This document shows positions 19,080-27,925 of a DNA stretch of 64,000 bases, piece after piece. The stretch is from Lentihominibacter butyricus (GTDB taxonomy: Bacteria; Bacillota; Clostridia; Peptostreptococcales; Anaerovoracaceae), in assembly GCF_025567305.1 (NCBI RefSeq), contig NZ_JAOQJP010000001.1:62001-126000 (forward strand). Direction: 5' to 3'. A program made the translations under genes and the position numbers. The stretch's first letter is position 1; every line of letters begins with the position of its first letter. The notes under the pieces are model-generated. The model was not told the origin of the DNA, did not search any database, and was given only the letters and a program-made list of their open reading frames with translations.

Positions 19080-20447
19080 TTATACTAAACCCTGTTCCAT
19101 CATTGCCTGAGCAACTCTTTCGAAACCAGCGATGTTAGCACCCTGTACCAGAGCGTTCTTGTTGTCATAGTACTTTTCTCCAGCGTTAGCACAAGCGTTG
19201 AAGATGTTTCTCATGATCTGGTGAAGCTGTGCATAAACGTCTTCGTGCTGGAATACAGTGTGTCCTGCGTTCTGTCCCATTTCGATGCATGAGCAAGCAA
19301 CACCGCCAGCGTTAGCAGCCTTAGCAGGTCCAACAGCTGTCATGTTGTCCATCAGGTAAACGAGAGCGTCGTTTGTTGTAGGCATGTTAGCACCTTCGCA
19401 GTAGAACTTGCAGCCTGATTCAACGATGTTCTTAGCGTCTTCCATGTGTACATCATTCTGCATAGCGCAAGGGATGAAGAGGTCAACCTTAACGTCGAAG
19501 TCTTTGCAAACTCCCCAAGGCTTCTTGCCAGCAACGAATGTAGCTTCTGGGAACTTCTCAGCGTAAGGAGCGCAGATGTTCTTTCCTGATGATCTGAGGT
19601 CGAGCAGGAATGCGATCTTTTCGTCAGTGCTGATTCCTTCTGGGTCGTAGATGTATCCGTCCGGACCTGAGATAGTTACGCACTTAGCTCCGAGCTGCTG
19701 CAGCTTCCAAGCTGAACCCCAAGCTACGTTACCGAATCCTGAGATAGCAACTACTTTGTCTTTCATTTCTTCGCCGTTAGCCTTCAGCATTTCTTCAGCA
19801 TACCATACGATACCGAATCCAGTTGCTTCTGATCTTCCGAGAAGTCCGCCGTAAGGGATTCCTTTACCAGTGAGAACGCCTTCGTATCTGTCAACGATTC
19901 TCTTGTACTGTCCGAAGAGGTAACCGATTTCTCTTCCGCCTACACCGAGGTCTCCAGCAGGAACGTCAGTGTTAGGTCCGATGTGTCTGTATAATTCAGT
20001 CATGAATGCCTGGCAGAATCTCATTACTTCTGCATCTGACTTACCGTTAGGATCGAAGTCTGAACCACCCTTACCGCCGCCGATAGGCAGACCAGTTAAG
20101 CTGTTCTTGAAGATCTGTTCAAATCCTAAGAACTTGATGATTCCAGGATATACGTTTGGAGCAAATCTCAAACCACCTTTGTAAGGTCCGATAGCACTGT
20201 TGAACTGATATCTGTAGCCTTTGTTAACCTGCACTTTACCTGCATCGTCAACCCATACTACTCTGAAAGTAACTCCTCTTTCAGGTTCAGTCAGTCTTTC
20301 GAGAAGAGCAGCTTCTTCATACTCAGGATGCTGTTCAATAACCGGCTTTAATGAAATAAGTACTTCTTCTACTGTCTGGTGAAACTCTAATTCGCCAGGA
20401 TTCTTCTGCTTACAAAGCTCAATACATCTTTCAACATAATTTGACAT
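19080..20447 (-). CDS. gdhA: Glutamate dehydrogenase, hexameric bacterial type
   Basis: Interconverts glutamate with 2-oxoglutarate plus ammonia; 455 residues, standard for the 50-kDa family. KGGLRFAP (Lys90) and PIGGGKGGSDFDP (catalytic Lys126) are intact, as is the nucleotide fold around GFGNVAWG. Coenzyme preference (NAD or NADP) cannot be settled by eye. It has its own strong promoter and terminator and stands alone. Codon choice is visibly different from the neighbours (many GCT, GTT, CCA and AAC codons, few rare ones), as expected for a very highly expressed gene of an amino-acid fermenter rather than a sign of transfer. Confidence 0.96.
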   Translation of the reverse strand: MSNYVERCIELCKQKNPGELEFHQTVEEVLISLKPVIEQHPEYEEAALLERLTEPERGVTFRVVWVDDAGKVQVNKGYRYQFNSAIGPYKGGLRFAPNVYPGIIKFLGFEQIFKNSLTGLPIGGGKGGSDFDPNGKSDAEVMRFCQAFMTELYRHIGPNTDVPAGDLGVGGREIGYLFGQYKRIVDRYEGVLTGKGIPYGGLLGRSEATGFGIVWYAEEMLKANGEEMKDKVVAISGFGNVAWGSAWKLQQLGAKCVTISGPDGYIYDPEGISTDEKIAFLLDLRSSGKNICAPYAEKFPEATFVAGKKPWGVCKDFDVKVDLFIPCAMQNDVHMEDAKNIVESGCKFYCEGANMPTTNDALVYLMDNMTAVGPAKAANAGGVACSCIEMGQNAGHTVFQHEDVYAQLHQIMRNIFNACANAGEKYYDNKNALVQGANIAGFERVAQAMMEQGLV

Positions 20448-20506
20448 TTTTTTTCTCCTCTTTTTTAAATAAAATTTCGCAAAGTTGGTAATGCCTTGTT
20501 ACACTA

Positions 20507-20535
20507 AATATATCACTTTGTTAAATTGCAGTCAA
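20507..20535 (-). promoter_or_regulatory. Strong sigma-A promoter of gdhA
   Basis: On the minus strand TTGACT, 17 bases and TATATT, 60 bases upstream of the gdhA ATG, which itself follows GAGGAG. Confidence 0.8.
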
Positions 20536-20626
20536 TGGATTTAAATTGTTTATTGGAAGTTGTAATTTTCTGACAAAGACAAAACAAACCGTGAAAAATA
20601 CTCGTTCCTCATATCGCCGCAGATGT

Positions 20627-20655
20627 TTGTCCGGCGGCGGTATGCGTGATATAAT
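20627..20655 (+). promoter_or_regulatory. Promoter of the giant multidomain gene
   Basis: TTGTCC, 17 bases and a perfect TATAAT, 102 bases upstream of the TTG start codon. Confidence 0.65.
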
Positions 20656-20757
20656 ATATAAGGCACAGGCGGCGGACCGCAGGCCTGCACAGATAATACA
20701 GAAATATCGTTTTCGATATAGTTATAGATACAGTTACAGATCGACGGGGGAAATGGT

Positions 20758-23700
20758 TTGATAAGAAATCTGGTAAAGGAGACGCAGCAGCTCCTGATGT
20801 GCGAAAGCTCGCTGGAAATACTGGGCATGAGCAGAAGAGGCATGTCGCAGCTGCTGAATGATTTTCAATGGAAAAAGACATTTGAAAAGCTTGCGAAGGA
20901 CGGTGATTTTTCGGCGGGTACGATACTCGGTGCGCTGAAGCCGGTGATGGATACGTGGGCGGCTGAGCCGCAGGGCGGCTGGCTGGGATTCATATGCGAA
21001 GAGACGAAATCTCTGATGTATCCCGAAAATTACAGAGTCACGGCAGACGAAGGGCAGAAACGCGCGAAATATTTCTTTATGGAAAACTACCGCGCGCTTC
21101 TGGGATATGAGAGAGAGATCAAAGGGTTTTCGCCTACGGATCAGATAGAATTCCTTGATGATGACGAAGTCAGAGATTGCATGACCTTCAAGGAATATGA
21201 AAGACTGAAGGAATTCTGGTCCGGGAGCTATATATTCGAATTCATGAGGATAAGCCGCGAGATAACTCCGTTCAATACGGTGGGGCACATCGGAGGCGTG
21301 CACCACGTGGCGACTTTCGTGGGCAAACAGCTCGCGGGGACAGACATACCTGTGGACATGGCGCTGCTGTCGGGCGCTGCTGCAGGTCATGACATAGGCA
21401 AGTTCGGATGCAGCCCGCAGGAAGCCAGGAGGATACCGTATCTCCATTATTACTATACGGATGAGCTCCTGAGAAAAGAAAACATGCCGATGATCGCGCA
21501 CATCGCGAGCAATCATTCGACGTGGGACCTTGAGCTCGAGAATCTTTCCGTGGAGTCGCTGCTGCTGATATACGCGGATTTCAGAGTCAAGAGCAGCAGG
21601 GAGAACAGGGAAGAGATAATACACTTCTATACGCTGGCAGAGTCTTTTGACGTTATATTGGGCAAGTTGGACAATGTCGACACCCAAAAACGTCAGCGCT
21701 ATGAAAGAGTATATGCAAAGCTCAAAGATTTTGAGGATTACCTGACAGACATGGGCGTGCAGACGGACGTCAGTATGCCGCCGGCTGAGGATGCGGGGCG
21801 CAGAAAGAAAGACACGGCACTCCTGATGGGCAACGACGTCGTCGATCACATAAAGTATACGGCGATCGAGCACAATATCAGGATCATGAGCATATTCAAC
21901 AACGAATCGTCGTTCGGCAGCCTGATCGAGGCGGCCAGAAGCGAAAAACAGTGGAAGAGCCAGAGAGCTTATCTCGACATACTCTCTGAATACTTCACAT
22001 ATATGACGAAGCCGGAGAAGCAGATAACGCTCAATTTCCTATATGAGCTGCTTTCACACAGAGAGGGAGATATCAGAAGACAGGCCGGAAGGCTCATGGG
22101 AAAGATCATAGCAAAATATGACGATGTCTACAGAAAAGAGCTTCCCGAGTGCGCGCAGGACAGCAGCATCAATATGACGGAGGCCGACGAGATATGGGAC
22201 ACGTATCTGCACAAGATCGTTTTCCCTGACTACAGAGTCACGGATCAGCACAGGAGCTGGATCGGATATACGCTGAAGGGCGTGCTGACAGGCATACTGG
22301 AAAACGCGGACAGCGACAAGGCCGGACTGTTCGTGCAGCGGTATCTCAGGCTGTTCGGATTCAGCAAAATGAAAGACAGCGCTGTTTTCGTACTGCTCGA
22401 TTCAGTGATCTCGCTGCCTGACGGCATATTTTCCGATGAGGAAATGGCAGACGTGCTGGATTTTGCAGAAAAGGTATCCGTCAGGGAACCGGTGGAGATA
22501 AAGATCGGCTCACTGAGAGTCGCCGAATACATTTCCGGCAGACTCAGGACGACACCTGTACAGGACAGCATCCGGAAGATAATAAGGAACACCGAAGATA
22601 CTGCAGAGAACATAGGCGTAGCGTACCTCGTCTACAAGGTGCTCAAAAATGTAGGCGAATACAGGACTGCCGGCATTTACTACAATAAGATAGAGACCCT
22701 GGAGCAGCACGGCACTCTCAGCGATGCGATATCGGGTATATTCCGTGAAAATCTCAAGGTCGGGACGCCGTGGGTCATGAAGATCATAAACATGGAATTC
22801 CTGCTGGAGCATGCGCTGAGCGACAGGCTGAAAGAGCAGACATTCTATCTTGCCGCGCATTTTTCGAACCTCGTGAAGGTGAGCGAGCGCGTGACTGTCA
22901 GACATGAAGCGGGACGCGGACTGATAAGGATCGCCAGCAGCCTTCCTATAGAGCAGATAAACGAGCTGGTCATAGAATTGACGAAAGGCCTTGAGATAGG
23001 AGAGTATCAGTTTTCGAAGTACATCCCGGAATATCTGGGAGAGCTCGTGCTGTATCTGCATCCGAGCGAGCTCGACGAGTTCATGGACAATATAAGCGAG
23101 CTGATAGAGAACACGAATGACAAGATCGGATCAGTCGCACTCGACACAGTTGGGGAGGTGCTGCAGAAATATTCAGGATACAGGTACCGCAACGGAGAAT
23201 CGAAAAACGCATATGAAGCCAGAAAGACGAGGATGCTGGGAATGCTTCTCAAGGGACTGGCGAACTACCATGAAGTGGTCAGCCGCGAAGCGATAATGGT
23301 GGCCGGAAAATACATCTTCGGCACTGAGGAGCTTTCCGGAGAAGAGAAATTCGACGCTTTCAGACAGATATACAAGAAGATGCTGACGCTGATGAGCGGG
23401 ATAGAAGAATATGACATGACTTTCTTCACGAATGCGGCGGCACTCAACCACATATACAGGTTCATATCTGACTACAGGTTCTGCTGCGGCGAGATGGAAC
23501 TTGCTGTGAACGACAACGTTGCGTTTTTCCCGGGGACGTTCGACCCGTTCTCGCTGAGTCACAAGGGGATAGTGCAGGCGATAAGAGATGAAGGCTTCGA
23601 AGTGTACCTGGCGCTCGATGAATTTTCATGGTCGAAGAAAACGCAGCCGAGGATGCTGAGGCGCAGGATAATCTCAATGTCTGTGGCAGACGAGGCGGAT

Positions 23701-25629
23701 GTGTTCCTGTTTGCCGATGACTTTCCTGTGAATATAGCGAATCCGAAGGATCTCAGAAGACTGAAGGATCTGTTCCCGGGCAAGGAGCTGTATCTCGTGG
23801 CGGGAAGCGACGTCATCATCAATGCATCGTCGTACAAGGCCGCGCCTGCGCCTGATTCAATACATTCGATGAACCATATAGTTTTCCAGAGGGAGACTCT
23901 TGAGGGAAAGGGTGAAGACAGGGCGGCGCTCGATGCGGCATATTCGAATATGAGCGGAAAGATACGAGAGCTAAAGCTGCCGGTATACCTTGAAGATATA
24001 AGCTCGACCCGCATAAGGGAGAACATAGACCTGGGACGGGACATATCGAACCTGATAGATCCGGTGGCGCAGAACTTTATATATGACAACAGTCTGTACC
24101 TCAGAGAGCCTCAGTACAAAAACGTGTTCGAGCGGAAAAACATAAGATTCGATCCGCTGAAACAGAGAGGCAGCGGTGTGCTCAGGGATCTGGAGGCAGG
24201 CATACACGCATCCGGAGCCGATCTCGGCAGGATAAAGGCTTATTTCGACAGATCAGACGTCCGGTCAGCAGCGATGCTGAACGAATACCGCAGGATATGC
24301 GCGGTCGCGGCTGTGAATGAACGGGAGACCGGCGAGCTTTACGAGGAGTTCGGAGATATAAAGATCGCGTCGTATCTGAGAGGCAAGGCGACAGGGCGCA
24401 TGATGATAATAAGAGGACTTTACTGCTCCGAGGAGACGGATACGCGCAACCTGATGCAGATCATAACGACGGAAGTCCTGGCGGAAGCGGCGTCGAGAGA
24501 TGTGACCTATGCCATCTACCATCCGCTGGACGGCGGGACCGATGAAAAGATCCTGGATGTGCTCAGCAGGCAGGGATTTGCCGAGATCGTGATAGACGGC
24601 GCGCCGCAGGGCGTGTACGAAGTCAACATGAAATCGCCTATGGCGGTGATAGAGAATATGGATACCGTGCTGAAAGAGCCGTTCAACACGAATCCGAGGA
24701 TACTGGATATACTGGAAAGCACGCACATGGACATGCAGCGGGCTCTGACAAAGCTGAATCCGGGCAGTCTGGTGCTTTCGTTCAACGCAGGCATAATGCA
24801 TCAGAAGATAGTCGACATGGTGACGAAGACGAACAACGTGCCTAATTATCCGAGGGCAAAACGTCAGCTGGGCGAATGCATGTGCGTCCCGTTCGGCAAG
24901 ATACTGAGGGGCATGGTCGTGCCTAATACGGTGACGAAGACGCTGCATACCGAGAAGCGTTTCACGCCGACGCTGGACAGCTTCAGCATCGAGGAGTATC
25001 CGATGTACGCCACGATACCGAACCAGATAAAGACGATAAAATCATTCGGCCGGCCGGTGATACTCGTGGACGACCTGCTTCACAAGGGATACAGGATAAA
25101 GGCGCTGGACCCCGTTTTCAAGGAGAACGGTGTCGAGATAAGAAAGATGATAACCGGACTGCTTTCAGGCTACGGCAGGGATCTGATGAATATACAGGGT
25201 CGTGACGTGGAAAGCGCATATTTCATACCTGATCTGAAAGCGTGGTTCGTTGAATCGACGCTCTGTCCGTTCATAGGCGGAGACGGCGTGGAGACGCTCG
25301 AGAAGACGGAGGCGAATCTGATACCATCGATAAATCTGATACTGCCGTTCGCGGCGCCGGCTTTCCTGCGTGACTCGAGCAGGGAGTCCGTTTTCGATCT
25401 GTCGATGGTATGCCTGGAAAACGCACAGAAGATATTCAGCGTGCTGGAGGAGGAATACCAGAACCTGTTTGAGAGAAAGCTGACGATAAAGCGTCTGTCG
25501 GATGTGATAAAGTCACCGAGGATGCCTAACGGCTCGAACCGCGTGGCGGTTGATTTCAATCTGGCGCCGTCAGTGTACATGGCTGACTACATCGAAAGAC
25601 TGAAGCGTCTCGAGAAGGCGCTGATATAG
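20758..25629 (+). CDS. Giant multidomain protein: HD hydrolase, helical repeats, NadD-like nucleotidyltransferase, GNAT-like and phosphoribosyltransferase-like domains
   Basis: 1,623 residues from a TTG start behind GGGGG. An HD-type phosphohydrolase domain covers about 170-280, with HIGGVHHV, AGHDIGKFG, HIASNHS and YADFRVK supplying a full set of metal ligands. About 350-900 is helical repeat-like (Leu/Ile/Glu rich). A nucleotidyltransferase of the NadD/CoaD fold starts at 922 (FFPGTFDPFSLSHKG), with the matching SSTRIRENI near 1081. About 1150-1290 resembles a GNAT fold (MMIIRGLYCSEE, then a helix and LSRQGF). A phosphoribosyltransferase-like domain has VILVDDLLHKGY near 1434, where the family binds PRPP. 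The combination suggests a nucleotide or NAD-type cofactor reaction series, but product and substrate are unknown. It probably shares a transcript with the next two genes. It is not a normal nadD, which is about 200 residues. Confidence 0.85.
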   Translation: MIRNLVKETQQLLMCESSLEILGMSRRGMSQLLNDFQWKKTFEKLAKDGDFSAGTILGALKPVMDTWAAEPQGGWLGFICEETKSLMYPENYRVTADEGQKRAKYFFMENYRALLGYEREIKGFSPTDQIEFLDDDEVRDCMTFKEYERLKEFWSGSYIFEFMRISREITPFNTVGHIGGVHHVATFVGKQLAGTDIPVDMALLSGAAAGHDIGKFGCSPQEARRIPYLHYYYTDELLRKENMPMIAHIASNHSTWDLELENLSVESLLLIYADFRVKSSRENREEIIHFYTLAESFDVILGKLDNVDTQKRQRYERVYAKLKDFEDYLTDMGVQTDVSMPPAEDAGRRKKDTALLMGNDVVDHIKYTAIEHNIRIMSIFNNESSFGSLIEAARSEKQWKSQRAYLDILSEYFTYMTKPEKQITLNFLYELLSHREGDIRRQAGRLMGKIIAKYDDVYRKELPECAQDSSINMTEADEIWDTYLHKIVFPDYRVTDQHRSWIGYTLKGVLTGILENADSDKAGLFVQRYLRLFGFSKMKDSAVFVLLDSVISLPDGIFSDEEMADVLDFAEKVSVREPVEIKIGSLRVAEYISGRLRTTPVQDSIRKIIRNTEDTAENIGVAYLVYKVLKNVGEYRTAGIYYNKIETLEQHGTLSDAISGIFRENLKVGTPWVMKIINMEFLLEHALSDRLKEQTFYLAAHFSNLVKVSERVTVRHEAGRGLIRIASSLPIEQINELVIELTKGLEIGEYQFSKYIPEYLGELVLYLHPSELDEFMDNISELIENTNDKIGSVALDTVGEVLQKYSGYRYRNGESKNAYEARKTRMLGMLLKGLANYHEVVSREAIMVAGKYIFGTEELSGEEKFDAFRQIYKKMLTLMSGIEEYDMTFFTNAAALNHIYRFISDYRFCCGEMELAVNDNVAFFPGTFDPFSLSHKGIVQAIRDEGFEVYLALDEFSWSKKTQPRMLRRRIISMSVADEADVFLFADDFPVNIANPKDLRRLKDLFPGKELYLVAGSDVIINASSYKAAPAPDSIHSMNHIVFQRETLEGKGEDRAALDAAYSNMSGKIRELKLPVYLEDISSTRIRENIDLGRDISNLIDPVAQNFIYDNSLYLREPQYKNVFERKNIRFDPLKQRGSGVLRDLEAGIHASGADLGRIKAYFDRSDVRSAAMLNEYRRICAVAAVNERETGELYEEFGDIKIASYLRGKATGRMMIIRGLYCSEETDTRNLMQIITTEVLAEAASRDVTYAIYHPLDGGTDEKILDVLSRQGFAEIVIDGAPQGVYEVNMKSPMAVIENMDTVLKEPFNTNPRILDILESTHMDMQRALTKLNPGSLVLSFNAGIMHQKIVDMVTKTNNVPNYPRAKRQLGECMCVPFGKILRGMVVPNTVTKTLHTEKRFTPTLDSFSIEEYPMYATIPNQIKTIKSFGRPVILVDDLLHKGYRIKALDPVFKENGVEIRKMITGLLSGYGRDLMNIQGRDVESAYFIPDLKAWFVESTLCPFIGGDGVETLEKTEANLIPSINLILPFAAPAFLRDSSRESVFDLSMVCLENAQKIFSVLEEEYQNLFERKLTIKRLSDVIKSPRMPNGSNRVAVDFNLAPSVYMADYIERLKRLEKALI

Positions 25630-25669
25630 CTGATGCAGATGCTCACGGGATCACATGGAGGAAATGATC

Positions 25670-26650
25670 ATGAAGAAAAGATATATAAATGAACTGATAG
25701 ACAGCTCGCGCGGGGCTGTGCTCAGAAGCGGTGAAGTGCTGCTTCCTGATGCGGATCGTGTAAAGGCGGCAAACAGAGTAAATCTGCTGGCGCTCGGCGA
25801 TGTCGGGGGCACAGTGCTGATGGGACTGAGACTGCTGGGCGGTGAAGCGGTCGGGCAGATAGGCATATACGATCTGGATCCGGCGATGATGCGCCGCTAC
25901 GAGATGGAGATAAATCAGATCTGCTTTCCGGACGGCAGGACGCTGCCGGAGGTCAGGATGCTGGAGCAGGACGAACTGTTCGACTGCGACATGTTCGTGT
26001 TCTGCGCATCGAAGGGAGTGCCGCCTGTAGGTGCAGCAGGAGACGTCAGGATGGCACAGCTCGAGGCAAACAGCCAGCTGGTGGGGATATATGCCGATAT
26101 GGCTGTAAAGGCCGGATTCGGCGGGATATTCGCAGTAGTTTCTGATCCTGTAGATCCGCTGTGCAAAGCGGCAGTGCTGTCGGGGCTTGCGCCTGAGCAG
26201 GTGCAGGGATACGGGCTCGGCGTGATGAACGGGAGAGCTTCGTATTTTGCAGCAAAGGATCAGAGGTTTTCGCAGTATCTGCGAGACGGGAGAGCCTTCG
26301 GGCCTCATGGGGCAGATCTCGTGATCGCAGACAGCATCTCGGCCTACGATGATGAGCTGTCTGCGGAACTGACGGAGCTTACCGTCAGAGCGAACATGAA
26401 GGTCAGAGAGGACGGCTTCAAGCCGTATATAGCTCCTGCCATGTCATCAGGCGCGATATCGCTTGCAGCCACACTCAGGGGAGAGTGGAACTACTCTTCG
26501 GTATATCTTGGAAAAGGGCACAGCGGCGCTTTTCTCGGGTGCAGGAACAGGAGAAGCAGTGAAGGCATCATCGTGGAGGATCTCCCGCTGGACGAGCGGC
26601 TGTTCAGCCGCATAAGGCATGCGTACGATGAGCTCAGAGCGCTGAGATAG
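25670..26650 (+). CDS. Malate/lactate-dehydrogenase-like NAD(P)-binding protein
   Basis: 326 residues from the ATG at 25670, chosen because GGAGG (25657-25661) is 8 bases before it; the in-frame ATGs at 25655 and 25664 lack proper spacing. An N-terminal nucleotide fold (LLALGDVGGTVLMGL) and a C-terminal half with GVMNGRASYF and GPHGAD match the LDH/MDH superfamily, the latter replacing the usual GEHGD. The residue pattern around the catalytic Asn is altered: VVSDPVD in place of the usual NPVD. The active-site His and an Arg are kept. It may therefore be a dehydrogenase for an unusual hydroxy acid, or a non-catalytic binder. The gene sits 40 bases behind the giant multidomain gene and is on the same strand as the FMN-reductase-like gene. 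Confidence 0.82.
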   Translation: MKKRYINELIDSSRGAVLRSGEVLLPDADRVKAANRVNLLALGDVGGTVLMGLRLLGGEAVGQIGIYDLDPAMMRRYEMEINQICFPDGRTLPEVRMLEQDELFDCDMFVFCASKGVPPVGAAGDVRMAQLEANSQLVGIYADMAVKAGFGGIFAVVSDPVDPLCKAAVLSGLAPEQVQGYGLGVMNGRASYFAAKDQRFSQYLRDGRAFGPHGADLVIADSISAYDDELSAELTELTVRANMKVREDGFKPYIAPAMSSGAISLAATLRGEWNYSSVYLGKGHSGAFLGCRNRRSSEGIIVEDLPLDERLFSRIRHAYDELRALR

Positions 26651-26776
26651 GATCAGCGTGAAGCGTGTGCGTACTGCATTCGCATATCGTGAACGTGAAG
26701 CGGAGGCCGGCCCATACCTGATGTGTGCGGGCTGCAGGCCATATATAATGATATATGTAAAACGGGAGGTGACGAT

Positions 26777-27841
26777 ATGAAAGATCTTATGATAATAGAT
26801 CCGTTCTGTCCGGAGGAAAGCAAAAAAGAGCGTCTGGAGAAAATAGTGACACACAGCGTCGGAGACTACTCATATGAACGGTTGACGACTGTCGAAGAGC
26901 TGGAAAACGCGGATCTGACGAACAAAAGGATACTGTTCACGCTGTCGCTGGGGCAGTCCGGAATAAACCTGAACTGGTACAGCATGATGAAGTATCTGCG
27001 TCTTAACAAGGATGCGCTCGACGGTTCGGTAGGAGGCGTGATACTCGACGGCAACAGCGAGATCTTTACGAAATCGACAGGCCGCAGCCTGGTGTTCACC
27101 GCCAACCGCGCAGGATGCACGTTCCCGGGGAGACCTCTGGTGGAAGGCACTAGGACGCTGAAAAACTACAACATACAGGCGAACAATCTGCATACGGATA
27201 ATATGGGCGCCTATATGGCGGCAGGAAAGACGCTCGTAGAAAACATCATGAACTACAGACCCGTAAAGAAGGAGCATCCGGAAGTGCTCGTGCTGCATGC
27301 CAGCAGCCGCAGCACATCGAATACGATCGCTCTGTGGGAAATGATAAAGAAGCATCTTCCGGAATGCAGCTTCAACGAGATATCACTGCGAAACGGCGAG
27401 GTCATGGACTGCAGAGGCTGTCCGTATGACATCTGCCGCCATTTCGGCGAGGAGGGAGACTGCTTCTACGGAGGGCCGATCACACACAAGGTGTATCCGG
27501 GCATACTGTCGTGCGATGCGCTGGTGATGGTGTGTCCGAACTACAACGATGCGCTTGGAGGCAACCTCACGGCATTCGTGAACAGGATGACAGCGCTGTT
27601 CACGACGCACAGGTTTTACGACAAGCAGCTCTTCGGAGTCGTGATATCCGGATACAGCGGCAGCGATATCGTGGCAGAGCAGCTGATAAGCGGACTCAAT
27701 ATGAATAAAACCTTTGCATTGCCCGGCAGATTTGCTATACTGGAAACTGCTAATGCTCCTCAGGAAATACTGCATTCAGAGGGAATAGAGCAGCGTGCCG
27801 AAAACTTTGCTTATAATATGAAAAGAAATCTGATAAGATAA
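26777..27841 (+). CDS. Flavodoxin-fold NAD(P)H-dependent oxidoreductase (FMN reductase-like)
   Basis: 354 residues, start at the ATG behind GGGAGGT. The C-terminal half (about 175-354) is an NADPH-dependent FMN-reductase-like flavodoxin fold: VLVLHASSRSTSNTIALW is the phosphate loop; DCRGCPYDICRHFGEEGDC is a Cys-rich segment of the iron-sulphur-flavoprotein type but with unusual spacing; and VCPNYNDALGGNLTAFVNR is typical of the family. The N-terminal 170 residues look like a second, degenerate copy of the same fold. Third member of the trio with the giant protein and the LDH-like gene, separated from the latter by 126 bases. Confidence 0.82.
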   Translation: MKDLMIIDPFCPEESKKERLEKIVTHSVGDYSYERLTTVEELENADLTNKRILFTLSLGQSGINLNWYSMMKYLRLNKDALDGSVGGVILDGNSEIFTKSTGRSLVFTANRAGCTFPGRPLVEGTRTLKNYNIQANNLHTDNMGAYMAAGKTLVENIMNYRPVKKEHPEVLVLHASSRSTSNTIALWEMIKKHLPECSFNEISLRNGEVMDCRGCPYDICRHFGEEGDCFYGGPITHKVYPGILSCDALVMVCPNYNDALGGNLTAFVNRMTALFTTHRFYDKQLFGVVISGYSGSDIVAEQLISGLNMNKTFALPGRFAILETANAPQEILHSEGIEQRAENFAYNMKRNLIR

Positions 27842-27925
27842 GACAATACTCACATACTACAGGTGAATGCGTAAACAGAGAAAGGCGCATATTTACATAA
27901 GAGAAACGAGGAAGGAGGTAATATC

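Larger units (their letters stand above)
20448..20757. other. Divergent intergenic region, gdhA / giant multidomain gene
   Basis: 310 bases without a gene. It holds the gdhA leader and promoter (minus) and a promoter for the large gene (+). Between about 20668 and 20690 lies a GC-rich inverted repeat (AGGC...GCCT), and ATATCG-TTTT-CGATAT forms a small hairpin near 20704-20719, resembling the first hairpin of the 76-base repeat at 49913 and 56009. No RNA gene or riboswitch is recognised. Confidence 0.6.

Noticed and set aside
20734..21873. 379-codon minus-strand frame over the start of the giant multidomain gene
   Set aside because: It overlaps the HD domain with all its motifs on the + strand; the minus frame has no recognisable features.
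23520..24110. Calling the giant gene nadD
   Set aside because: The nucleotidyltransferase domain is under 200 of 1,623 residues and its substrate cannot be read, so an enzyme name would mislead.
27842..27925. M-box magnesium riboswitch before mgtE
   Set aside because: Only 84 bases are available and no M-box stems or conserved words can be found.
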